From Erysipelotrichaceae bacterium (lineage in GTDB: Bacteria; Bacillota_I; Bacilli_A; Erysipelotrichales; Erysipelotrichaceae), in the NCBI GenBank assembly GCA_017404785.1, contig JAFRBQ010000009.1, positions 1-64,000 on the forward strand: a stretch of 64,000 nt of DNA. Reading direction: 5' to 3'. The notes below the pieces were generated by a model. It saw nothing but the letters and a program-made list of their open reading frames with translations, was not told the origin of the DNA and did not search any database. The translations under genes were made by a program, and so were the position numbers. Position 1 is the stretch's first letter. Each line of letters begins with the position of its first letter. This document shows positions 24,852-34,500 of this stretch, in pieces.

Positions 24852-26483
24852 TCATAACGACATGCCTCCTTTGAGATCCATGCCGTTATCCATATGTATC
24901 TCGTAATCCTTGCTGTAGGCATCGATGTCTGACAGGATCTCCTTTGCTTCATCAGACATCGGACCGTTGTTGCTGATTTCTGCGCGGAGATCATCGGTGA
25001 TCTTTTCGAAATCATTGTGTCTGACAGCGCTGATCATCTCATCAAAACCTTTGTCCTGATAGTATTCCGATTCGGCATAGGACAGCGGATCGTGATGGAG
25101 ATTGTACTGATCGATCTTGTCTGCCAGATCATGGGCAGACATGACAGTAAAGTCATATCCTCTGTCGTTTCTGATCAGACCGCCGTCTCGTGGAGCGACA
25201 CCGATTTCTCCCAGTTCGGAGAATTCCGGATAGGTCAGGTTGTTGACATAGCTGTATGCAAATCCTTCCTTAAGGATCTCTCTGTCCTCTTTCCATTCGG
25301 ACATGGAATCGGAGACATAAAGGTAATTCTCCATTTCCATCTTTGTGCCATCAGTCATAGTGTATTCATCATGAACGACATGATATACAGTGCAGTTGTT
25401 ATTTTCTTCGAACTGCAGAACCCTCAGATCCTGATCTTCTGACAAACGGTAGAGATCGCCTCCGCTGGTTGATTGCCAAAGTTCTCCGTTTTTGAAATTG
25501 TCGATGATATCTTCTTTCAGACGGAGTGATTCCATCCGGTAAAGAGCTTCGTCATGTTGCAGACCATGGATCTCCTGCTGAACGATTTCTCCTTCAAGGT
25601 GATGCATATCCCGGATCGATTCATAGACGGATCCAGGGATGGAATCCAGATGATGCGTGTTGTCAATGATTCCTCCATCAAGTTCGGAAAGATCTTTGCT
25701 GTAGATCGTGTAGTCAAAATCTCTGTCTGAGTTGAACTGGACATTGACAGTCTTATCTCCGATCTCTATGAGCATTTCTTCTACCGGGAAAGTCATGGGA
25801 AACTTTTCTCCCTGCTGATAAGGAAGCAGATGGTCAAGGATCTGCTGCCTGGTCTCTTCGTTGCAGACACGATCCAGAAAGCCTCCAGGAAGAGAAGAGA
25901 CGACAAAGCTGTCCATACTATCGGTGACAACCGTCTGATTGAACTGATTGTTCATGACGAACAACGAGATATTTTCCGAATTCGCTTCAAACAGGATCGG
26001 ATCACCATGCATGCCATTGTCATCATAGATATAACCGTAGAATGTTTCATACTGCTGCGGCTGTTCAATCTCGATGCCAAGATCCTGTTTGATCTGTTCA
26101 ATAACATCTGGGGTCAGAGTGATTTGTTCATCCCAATGTCTTGTAATGTATTCAGACCTGTTGAGCATCTGATCAACTCCGTAATATCCCATATAAAAAC
26201 TGTAGGTATCAGGATCCTGAAACGGGTTGATATCCATTCCGATTTCTCTGTAATATTCATATGTTTCTGCAGCCTGATTTGGATGATCGTTAATGAAATC
26301 TCTTGCATCCTGTGTATATGCAAACATGGTTCCGTTTGTGTTATCTTCCATGGTGATTTCTGATGCAAGATCGGAAGCATAATAGGTATTGCCTTCAAAC
26401 TCATCGAGCTTATCAGAAATGTAATCACGGATGACTTCATCAAAAGACATCATCCGCATTTCATCGGTATATTGTCCGTACAT
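24852..26483 (-). CDS. Element-encoded 543-aa protein of unknown function
   Basis: A large, acidic, soluble protein with no catalytic motif I recognise. Its N-terminus (FDEVIRDYISDKLDEFEGNTYYASDL... YTQDARDFINDHP... MDINPFQDPDTYSFYMGYYG) resembles accessory domains common in conjugative-element proteins. The rest is Asp/Glu/His rich with repeated short strands. It starts in a one-base overlap with the coupling-protein stop (TAATG), so the two are co-translated, implying a transfer or anti-host role. Confidence 0.6.
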   Translation of the reverse strand: MYGQYTDEMRMMSFDEVIRDYISDKLDEFEGNTYYASDLASEITMEDNTNGTMFAYTQDARDFINDHPNQAAETYEYYREIGMDINPFQDPDTYSFYMGYYGVDQMLNRSEYITRHWDEQITLTPDVIEQIKQDLGIEIEQPQQYETFYGYIYDDNGMHGDPILFEANSENISLFVMNNQFNQTVVTDSMDSFVVSSLPGGFLDRVCNEETRQQILDHLLPYQQGEKFPMTFPVEEMLIEIGDKTVNVQFNSDRDFDYTIYSKDLSELDGGIIDNTHHLDSIPGSVYESIRDMHHLEGEIVQQEIHGLQHDEALYRMESLRLKEDIIDNFKNGELWQSTSGGDLYRLSEDQDLRVLQFEENNNCTVYHVVHDEYTMTDGTKMEMENYLYVSDSMSEWKEDREILKEGFAYSYVNNLTYPEFSELGEIGVAPRDGGLIRNDRGYDFTVMSAHDLADKIDQYNLHHDPLSYAESEYYQDKGFDEMISAVRHNDFEKITDDLRAEISNNGPMSDEAKEILSDIDAYSKDYEIHMDNGMDLKGGMSL

Positions 26484-28150
26484 TATTTAACCTTTCCGGC
26501 TGCCTTGTTTGCAGCGACAATCTCATCTGATTTTTCAAGTAGCATCGGGATGGTGAAATATGGAGCCTTTTTCACCAGGAACCATCCTGCTATGGTAAAC
26601 ACCAACACCTCTTTATTTCTTTCAAGCATGTTGATGTCGGATACATCCATGACCGGCCTGTACTCCATGGAAGTGGTTGTGGATGAATCACCGGTAAGAA
26701 GTCCTTTGCTCTGATAGGATGTTTTTGTTTCTCGATAATAACCAGTCCGCTTGGAAAGATTTTCAGCAGTCTTGGTATCATTGCAGGAGAAGACGATCGT
26801 CGTCTTGCAACAGTCCATGATAGCTCTGGCGTTTCTGTCACCATAGAGATCCTCAAGCTGAGAAAAGGACTGAGCCACTATAGACAATTGAATTTTCTTG
26901 GATCTTCCTCTTGAAGCGACATCCAGCAGTGACGGAACATAAATCGTTCCTCCTTCATCGATCAGACACCATACAGGCTTTTTATCTTCAAGCTCTTCCT
27001 CCGGAATGGAAGTAAGATACTTCAGACAGATCTCCATGATCACTCCGAAGACTGTTTTGTAGGATACGATCAGATGATCAGGAATAGCCAGGAAGATTGA
27101 AATTCCATTCAGTAGATCTTCCGGAGTTGCTTTCCTTGGATTCCCGGAAAAGCACCACTTCACTGTTTCCGTATTGAAGATGTCCAGATCCTTTTCCATC
27201 GTGTCCTTGATGGATGCGAATTCGTCAGAGTCATTTCCGTTAAAGCCCTTGACCTTATCCAGAACTTTTGGATGCTGCTTGATGATCGGATCCGTTATGA
27301 TTTCAGCGATTAGATCTTCTGTGGATACATGCATGATCTTTATTACCGAATCAGAGAAAGACAGACCTTTGATAAATCCGTACATCAGGAATCCGGAAAG
27401 AAGTTTCTGAGCATTGGCTGAAAAGTGAACGTTATCTCCGGAAAGATTCGGGATGATTGATCGGGCGATCATTTCCATCCGTTCCTTGATCTGATCATCA
27501 CTGCTTCTGCTCGACAGTCCATACCATAGATCAAAACCATAATTGTTTTCCCCAAAGCTGCTGGGATTGACCATTCTGATTTTCGGATCAGAATACAGAG
27601 ATGATTTCTTCTGCAGCTCCGGCTTCACGTCCAAAGCAAGTACCGCTCCAAGCTTTTCCTTATCAGAAGCAAAATTAAAGTTGTAGATCAGAGCGGAAAG
27701 AATGGATGTAGACTTGTTGCTGCCGGGAGATCCTAAAATCAGTTGATGCTCTGGAGAATTTTGGAACGGCAAGCGAACATAACGTCTTTTGTATTTTCCA
27801 ACCGTGAAACCGTCAGGCTCTTTTGAAAGATAATCATCTGGAACATAGTGATACTGTGCCAGTCGTTTGTCTCTGGAAAGGTCAGTAACCGACTTTTTCT
27901 TAAATGGATTGAACTCTCTTTCCCCATGAACAAAGTATTTCCAGAGATTGATTGCGACAAACAGGACGACTGTTGCGATAGTAATCAGGATTATTGCCAG
28001 CCAATCAGAATCAATAAACGTTTCAGATGTAAAGTCAAATAATCCATAATTCATTAGTCCTCTGTACAAGACGATTAACCTGGCACAGGCCCACCCTAAT
28101 AGAATTCCACATGGAATTCCAACTAAACTGCCAAAAAACAATTTCTTCAT
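26483..28150 (-). CDS. VirD4/TraG-type IV coupling protein
   Basis: A 555-residue ATPase that links the relaxase-DNA complex to a mating pore. Two N-terminal membrane helices (about 3-28 and 48-68) precede a P-loop of the coupling-protein type (LGSPGSNKSTSI, about residue 130), and the Walker B region is KPVWCLIDEGGT. A conserved GRSKKIQLSIVAQSFSQL follows. ATG 28150 has AGGAGG upstream; the in-frame extension to 28213 is unsupported. It has no pore genes around it, so the element must borrow a type IV secretion system. Confidence 0.87.
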   Translation of the reverse strand: MKKLFFGSLVGIPCGILLGWACARLIVLYRGLMNYGLFDFTSETFIDSDWLAIILITIATVVLFVAINLWKYFVHGEREFNPFKKKSVTDLSRDKRLAQYHYVPDDYLSKEPDGFTVGKYKRRYVRLPFQNSPEHQLILGSPGSNKSTSILSALIYNFNFASDKEKLGAVLALDVKPELQKKSSLYSDPKIRMVNPSSFGENNYGFDLWYGLSSRSSDDQIKERMEMIARSIIPNLSGDNVHFSANAQKLLSGFLMYGFIKGLSFSDSVIKIMHVSTEDLIAEIITDPIIKQHPKVLDKVKGFNGNDSDEFASIKDTMEKDLDIFNTETVKWCFSGNPRKATPEDLLNGISIFLAIPDHLIVSYKTVFGVIMEICLKYLTSIPEEELEDKKPVWCLIDEGGTIYVPSLLDVASRGRSKKIQLSIVAQSFSQLEDLYGDRNARAIMDCCKTTIVFSCNDTKTAENLSKRTGYYRETKTSYQSKGLLTGDSSTTTSMEYRPVMDVSDINMLERNKEVLVFTIAGWFLVKKAPYFTIPMLLEKSDEIVAANKAAGKVK

Positions 28151-28248
28151 AAAAAACCTCCTCTTTTTTCTGGCAAAAACAGTAGAGGAGCATCTCAAAT
28201 TATAAATGTACAAATGACTACTCTTATATCTTTTGATAAAATATAAAA

Positions 28249-28334
28249 GGAGTGTTCTCGTAGGTAGCCAATATCTAACTTGAAATGCTCCGTTTGTCCG
28301 TTATAGATGTACCAGATCTATAACGGATTTTTTT
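28249..28334 (+). ncRNA. Candidate small RNA
   Basis: On the plus strand ATGACT (28214), a 17-base spacer and TAAAAT (28237-28242) precede about 85 bases without an ORF. They end in a perfect 12-bp hairpin TCCGTTATAGAT/ATCTATAACGGA (28297-28327) and seven T. No plus-strand gene lies upstream, so the terminator needs its own transcript. The RNA would be antisense to the minus-strand operon between the 162-aa gene and the coupling-protein gene. Confidence 0.5.
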
Positions 28335-28806
28335 GGGATAATGGATCTTCGAAGATAAGTAAGTCGTGCTTTTTGCAAGCTCTTTTTATTATCTCTACAT
28401 TCAAAGCCCCATAATACTCTGTCGCATCTTTGAGGACATCATTTATATCAACTAAAGAGTAATTATAATCAGAAAGAACAGCGGACCACAAATCTTCAAA
28501 TAATGCATCAGTGAATTCCATTGCTTTGTTTATTGTAAGAACGGAATAATTATTATCTGAATCACATCCTTTAAAGAAAAATAAATAACCATCTTTGTTT
28601 CGAATAAAATAGTGGATTTCAATTCTATCAGGAGGAATCATAATACCTAATACAATTGTTTTCCCATTCTCTAAATAGGTTTTTATTTCTGATATACTTG
28701 GGTTCTCAAGCTTCAACATCATATATGTTTTATCAATGATGTCCCCATGTTCTTTGTCATACTTCTTGTTCCTCAATAACCTAATAAACTGCTGAATAAA
28801 TGTCAT
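28318..28806 (-). CDS. Hypothetical 162-aa protein
   Basis: No family recognised. The protein has a compact alpha/beta look with a FIRNKDGYLFFFKGCDSDNNYSVL segment and an acidic, helical second half; it resembles small immunity-type or SUKH-like proteins only in general style. ATG 28806 is chosen because GGAGGTGAAATA lies just before it. It follows the recombinase-like gene by four bases, so both form one operon. Confidence 0.55.
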   Translation of the reverse strand: MTFIQQFIRLLRNKKYDKEHGDIIDKTYMMLKLENPSISEIKTYLENGKTIVLGIMIPPDRIEIHYFIRNKDGYLFFFKGCDSDNNYSVLTINKAMEFTDALFEDLWSAVLSDYNYSLVDINDVLKDATEYYGALNVEIIKRACKKHDLLIFEDPLSQKNPL

Positions 28807-28810
28807 TATT

Positions 28811-29413
28811 TCACCTCCTTTCTTTGGAATATTCAAAAATAAGCTTATCTAAAGTCGGCCTGCTTATTCCAAGTCTTTTAGCAAATTCTTCTTTGTTTAT
28901 TATCCTTGATGTGTATTCTTTATATAATCTTGTGAATAATGGATAGTCTTTGTATGAATATGATTTCTTTCCTTTATACTTGCCCTCTTTTTTTGCTTTT
29001 TCAATTCCGGGCATTCTCTTGTATGTTTGCTCGCTTGTTGAATTTGCTTGGAAAGCATCCATTATTGCTAATGATTTAATTAGTGATTTGCCATTTTCTG
29101 AAAAAGAATCAAATCTTTCAATTAGTGCAATTATACGGATTTTAAGAGCGCTAAAATCTGCAACGATATGTAACGCTTTATATAATGAACTAGAAAAGTT
29201 TAGTAGCGTTTTCGTAATTAATGTATCACCTGAATGCAATTCGTTTTTCATTAGTGTGATTTTATTTTCAAATGACACTTCTGATTTTTCGTCTAATATA
29301 TAGTATTTTGAAACGCTTTCTAAATTTACGGGTAAGAAATCATTAGTTGTAAAAATGGCCTGATCATAATCGGCGTTAATTAGCACATTGTTATTCTCGA
29401 ATATAGCAATCAT
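28811..29413 (-). CDS. Serine-recombinase-like protein lacking catalytic residues
   Basis: The 200-residue protein has a resolvase C-terminus: GKYKGKKSYSYKDYPLFTRLY and the helix-turn-helix NKEEFAKRLGISRPTLDKLIFEY. The middle segment ELHSGDTLITKTLLNFSSSLYKAL aligns by eye with the resolvase region LxxGDTLVVxxLDRLGRS, but the arginines are replaced (NFSSS). The N-terminal YxRVSTxxQ serine motif is absent (MIAIFENNNVLINADYDQ). It therefore looks like a recombinase turned into a DNA-binding regulator. It is divergent from the cargo operon, with an inverted repeat between them. Confidence 0.65.
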   Translation of the reverse strand: MIAIFENNNVLINADYDQAIFTTNDFLPVNLESVSKYYILDEKSEVSFENKITLMKNELHSGDTLITKTLLNFSSSLYKALHIVADFSALKIRIIALIERFDSFSENGKSLIKSLAIMDAFQANSTSEQTYKRMPGIEKAKKEGKYKGKKSYSYKDYPLFTRLYKEYTSRIINKEEFAKRLGISRPTLDKLIFEYSKERR

Positions 29414-29439
29414 TTTTATCCTTTAACAAAATTCTAACA

Positions 29440-29474
29440 AATGTAAATTTAATATACAATATCATATTTACATT
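29440..29474. promoter_or_regulatory. Inverted repeat in the divergent promoter region
   Basis: AATGTAAAT (29440-29448) and ATTTACATT (29466-29474), perfect 9-bp arms with a 17-base spacer, lie 27 bp from the start of the recombinase-like gene and before the methyltransferase gene. The distance between arm centres is about two and a half turns. A TATAAT for the rightward operon lies at 29591-29596, 14 bases before its ATG. Operator function is inferred. Confidence 0.5.
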
Positions 29475-29610
29475 ATGTAAAAGTGATATGGAATATTTAA
29501 TCTAAAGGAAAATATAATATCAACTAATACTATATGGATTTTTATATATAGATGATCTTCATAATATGCAATGAATATTATATTGATTGATATAATAATA
29601 AATAGAGAAT

Positions 29611-30531
29611 ATGGTAACAGACATTAATAAGGATCTAGAGGAGATTAATGACTTAGGTTTGCTAGATAGGCTCCTCAAGGACAAAACAACCAACGAAAAT
29701 ATCATCTGGGGAACAGATGCTTATTGTGGTTTAGGAGTAGGCTTCGGAAGAACCGATCCTATCACAGCAAATCTGCTTATTGGTCCTAATGCTTTTGTGA
29801 TTCGAAATCGTGCATCAAAAGAATCAGATGATCAATCTGACCGTACTCGCCAACACGCTGAAGTGTTTACTCCATTCTGGATTGTTAATAGGATGAATAA
29901 CTTTGCTGATGAAGTATGGTTTGGATATAAAAATGTATTTAATACAGACGGGATTCCCACGATGAATATAGAATTCCCTGAAGAGAAAACATGGGAATCT
30001 TATGTTGATTCCGATAGACTCGAAATAACCTGTGGAGAAGCACCGTTTTTAGTTAGCAGATACGATGTTGAATCAGGAGATATTATTCCTGTTAAGCAAA
30101 GGATTGGCATCCTGGATAGAAAGCTTCGTGTTGTTAACGAAAACGCAGATACAGAAGATGCTTGGCTTGAGTGGACGATTAAAGCTTTCCAATCCACATA
30201 TGGGTATGAGTTTCAAGGAGACAGTCTTCTGATAGCAAGAATCAATTTGCTCATGACATTTAAGGACTACATGCTTGAAAAATGGCATAGGGTTCCTACA
30301 ATTGAAGAATTTCGGAAAATAGTAAATATCATTTCTTGGAATATATGGCAGATGGATGGTTTAACAGGAACGATTCCATACTCAGCGATTCAAGAAGATA
30401 ACGAACAACTAACATTTGATTTATTTGCAGATGCAGAGGAAGTGAAGGAAGAGAAAAAACCGGGATGCCGAATATTTGATTGGCATAGTAATAATAGCAT
30501 TGAGTTCAGCACACTAAAAAGGAGGTACTGA
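29611..30531 (+). CDS. DNA adenine methyltransferase, SAM-binding half (split MTase subunit)
   Basis: The 306-residue product has the motif X-like AEVFTPFWIVNRMNN (about 85) and a motif I-like LEITCGEAPFLVSRYD (about 138), the order seen in Eco57I/type IIG gamma-class N6-adenine methyltransferases. The NPPY motif is not here but in the next gene, four bases downstream, so SAM binding and catalysis are on separate chains. The start has only a weak AGAG site and a -10 box 14 bases upstream. It opens the cargo operon. Confidence 0.75.
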   Translation: MVTDINKDLEEINDLGLLDRLLKDKTTNENIIWGTDAYCGLGVGFGRTDPITANLLIGPNAFVIRNRASKESDDQSDRTRQHAEVFTPFWIVNRMNNFADEVWFGYKNVFNTDGIPTMNIEFPEEKTWESYVDSDRLEITCGEAPFLVSRYDVESGDIIPVKQRIGILDRKLRVVNENADTEDAWLEWTIKAFQSTYGYEFQGDSLLIARINLLMTFKDYMLEKWHRVPTIEEFRKIVNIISWNIWQMDGLTGTIPYSAIQEDNEQLTFDLFADAEEVKEEKKPGCRIFDWHSNNSIEFSTLKRRY

Positions 30532-30534
30532 TCT

Positions 30535-31591
30535 ATGAAATTTGATTTTATTATAGGTAATCCGCCTTATCAAGAAGAAACCGAAGGCACATCTGATAAG
30601 CCGATTTACAATGATTTTATGGATGCATCTTATCAATTGTCAGATAAAGTTGAACTAATATCTCCTGCTTCCTGCTAGATTTTTGTTTGACGCTGGCAAA
30701 ACACCAAAAGCGTGGAATGAAAAGATGCTCAATGATCCACATCTAAAAGTTCTTTACTACGAACAAGATAGCAGTAAGGTATTTGGGAATACAGATATTA
30801 AGGGTGGAGTAGCAATTACATATAGGGATGCAAAAGAGAATTATGGAGCAATAGAAGTCTTTACATCATTTTCTGAACTAAACGATATAAGAGAAAAAGT
30901 TATTCATAGAAAAGATTTCCTATCATTCAGTGATCTTATTTTCGCTCCCGAAAGCTATAGGTTTAGTAATAAACTACACGAGGATTATCCAGATATAAAA
31001 TATAGAGAAGAAAAAGGAGTCAATAAAGGTGTTTTCAGTAAGGGACACGATAACGATGTTGTAACAAATGTCTTTGAAAAGATACCTTATCTTTTCAAAG
31101 ATAACAAACCAAATGGAGATGATTATGTTGGATTTATCGGATTGATTGATAATAAAAGGTATATAAAATGGATTGAAAGAAAGTATATTAGAGATCACGA
31201 TAATCTGGAAAAGTATAAAATCATTCTTCCAAAATCAAATGGATCAGGTGCGATTGGCGAAGTATTATCAACACCCCTGATCGGGGAACCCCTGATCGGT
31301 CATACACAGTCTTTTATTAGTATTGGGTCTTTTGATACAAAAGAAGAAGCTGAAAATGTTATGAAATATATTAAAACAAAGTTTGCAAGAACTATGTTGG
31401 GTATATTAAAAATAACTCAAGATAACCAAAAATCTACATGGCGTTTTGGTCCTATTCAAAACTTTACTTCAACTTCTGATATTGACTGGTCAAAGTCAGT
31501 ATCAGAAGTTGATCAGCAGCTTTATAAAAAATATGGCCTTGATGAAAAGGAGATTGAGTTTATTGAATCTCATGTAAAGGAGATGGAATAA
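30535..31591 (+). pseudogene. DNA adenine methyltransferase, catalytic half, frameshifted by a 7-bp duplication
   Basis: From ATG 30535 (AGGAGG upstream) the frame reads MKFDFIIGNPPYQEE, with the NPPY catalytic motif IV, and stops at 30676. The homologous protein resumes in another frame as RFLFDAGKTPKAWNEKM and runs to 31591. At the break, TCCTGCT is tandemly duplicated (30663-30669 and 30670-30676). Removing one copy joins ISPA to RFLF and restores an intact protein of about 349 residues. The downstream part has target-recognition character. The duplication could be a switchable off-state or a fixed lesion. Confidence 0.85.
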
Positions 31592-31592
31592 C

Positions 31593-34500
31593 ATGCCAGT
31601 AATTAAGTCCTTTACAAAGATTAGCCCAATGATTTATGCATATAACACCCCTGGGGTTACTTATCATGATGGTTGGACAAAGATCGGTTATACAGAAAAA
31701 CAAACTGTTAAAGAAAGAATAGAGCAGCAAACTCATACCGCCGGCATCCAATACAAGATTTCCTGGATGGATAATGCTTTATACAAAGATGGAACTGGCG
31801 ATCGTTTTACTGATCACGAGTTCCACTCCTACCTTGAAACGAACAAAAAAGTCGAGAGAGAAAAAGGCACTGAATGGTTTAAAACGTCAGGTCAGGAATC
31901 AAAACAATACTTTGATTCTTTTGCTATGAGACTAGACGATGAAGATGTTAATCATTCGAATTATGTTTTGAGATCGGAACAAGTCAGAGCTGTTCAGGAA
32001 ACTAAAGACTATTTCGAAACCGGTGGAAAAGAATTCCTTTGGAATGCGAAACCTCGCTTTGGTAAGACGCTAACCTCCTATGACCTTATCAGGCAGATGA
32101 ATTTCAAAAACGTCTTGATCGTAACTAATAGACCTTCAATCGCTAACTCATGGGTTGACGATTTCAATGAGTTTATCAGTTGGCAGACAGATTATATCTT
32201 TATTGCACAGACAGATAGTATAGCGAACAAGCCTGGTGTTGTATCCAGAGACGAATATACAAAAATGATGATCGATGCTGCAACCAAGGGAAAAGAGCTT
32301 GGTATGATAGCTTTTGTTTCTTTGCAAGACTTAAAGGGATCCGCTTTCTTTGGAGGAAAGTTTGATAAACTGCAGTGGATCAATACGATCAATTTCGATC
32401 TGATGATCGTCGATGAATCACAGGAAGGTGTATCAACAGCAAAAACCGAAAGAGCGTTTGATAATATCCACAGAGACCACACTCTGTATTTATCCGGTAC
32501 TCCATTTAAGCAATTAGCTAGTGATCAATTTACAAAGCAGCAGATATTTAACTGGTCATATGCTGATGAACAGGAAGCTAAAAAGAACTGGAATTCCGAT
32601 AGCACAAATCCATATGAGGTTTTACCGACATTATCGATGTTCACCTATCAGCTTTCCAATATGATCTATGAGAAGATGTTAAAAGCATCTGACATGACAA
32701 AGGATAGCGAAGCAGTTGATTTTGCTTTTGATCTGAATGAATTCTTTGCCACAAACGAAGCTGGAAGATTCATTCATGAAGAAGAGATAAAGAAGTTTTT
32801 AAAAACGTTATCTACAAATGAAAAGTATCCATTCTCAACACCTGAACTGAGAAAAGAAATGTCACATACGCTTTGGCTGCTTAATAGGATTGCAAGTGCT
32901 AGAGCTTTAGCAAAGTTGTTACAGAATGATCCGGTATTCTCTGAGTATGAGATTGTTCTGGCAGCAGGCGATGGAAAGATCGATGACGTTGATGCGATTG
33001 AAAAATCTTTTGACAAAGTTAAGAAGGCAATCGCTGAAAATAACAAGACGATCACCTTAAGTGTTGGCCAATTGACAGTCGGTGTTACGATTCCTGAATG
33101 GAGCGGTGTTTTGATGCTGTGTAATCTGCAAAGCGCATCTTCTTATATGCAGGCAGCATTCAGAGCTCAGAATCCTTATGCTTATGATGAAAACGGTACA
33201 TATTATCGCAAAGAGAACGCTTATCTTTATGATTTCGATCCAGCAAGAACACTGATCATATTTGATGAGTACGCAAACAACCTTACCGCTGATACTGCTG
33301 GTGGCAGAGGAACAACAGAGGATAGAAAGAACAATATAACCAGATTGCTTAATTTCTTCCCGGTAATCGGCGAAGACGATGAAGGAAAGATGGTTGAACT
33401 GGATGCACAACAAGTGCTTTCTATTCCAAGAAAGATCAAGTCTCAGGATGTTGTTCGTAAGGGATTTATGTCGAACTTCCTGTTTGCAAATATCTCTAAT
33501 ATATTTGGTGCCCCGAATGTTGTTACAAATATTCTTAAAAAGATCGCTCCAGCTCACGAAGAAGGAACCAAAAAGGACGACAAAACAGATGCAGCTTCAA
33601 AGATAAGTTTGGATAACAATGGCGAAGTTGAAGTTTCTGAAGAATTTGTTGTTGGTAAATCCAAGAAGATATTCGGAGAGAAGATCTATGAAAAGCTTGA
33701 GAACAAAGTTGATAAGAATCTACCTTCCGTAAGTGACAGCATCAATACTTCCTCACAAACAAAACAAGTCGATAAACTGGTTGAAGATATCACAAAATCG
33801 ATTTCCAACACAATAAAGGAACAGGTTGTGCTTCCTGCTTTTGATGAATACGATCCTAAGAAGAGTGTCAAGAACCGTATTGAAAAAGAAGTAGAAACAG
33901 AAGTAAACAACAAGATGAGCAAGATCGGTGAGGATTATAAACAAACTATCAATATTGCTCAAGTTGAACACAACCGAAGGATCAACGAAGCAGAGACACA
34001 AGCCGAGATAAAGCAAGCTGATGAAGAATTATCAAAGAAAATGAATGAAGCTATATCTGCCTTCCAAACCGGAATACAAGACATAACAAAGGAAATCATT
34101 CAGAGCAAGCCAGAAGAAATTGTTTTGAAACTGGAAAAGAGTAAGAAAGAAGAGGAGAAAAAATCTGTTGAAGATTCCATTCGTGACCATTTAAGAGGTT
34201 TCTCCAGAACGATTCCTAGTTTTGTCATGGCTTATGGTGATGAAAATCTCACACTGGCTAATTTTGATGACTACACAGAAGACGATGTTTTCCGTGAGGT
34301 TACCAGTATTACTGAAGAAGAATTCAGATTCCTTAGAGATGGCGGAGATATTGTCAATCCAAAAACCGGGGAAACAGAACATTTCGATGGTCATTTGTTC
34401 GATGAGACGGTATTCAATGATTCGATCAAGGAATTCTTGCGTATCAAAAAGAAGCTGGCAAATTATTTCGATGAGTCTCAAGAAGAAGATATCTTTGACT

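Noticed and set aside
24852-26483. Calling the 543-aa protein a mating-pore component
   Set aside because: It has no membrane segments, signal peptide or VirB4 ATPase motifs.
30683-31591. An independent gene starting at TTG 30683
   Set aside because: There is no ribosome site, and the reading is the direct continuation of the NPPY protein once one TCCTGCT copy is removed; it was called as one frameshifted gene.
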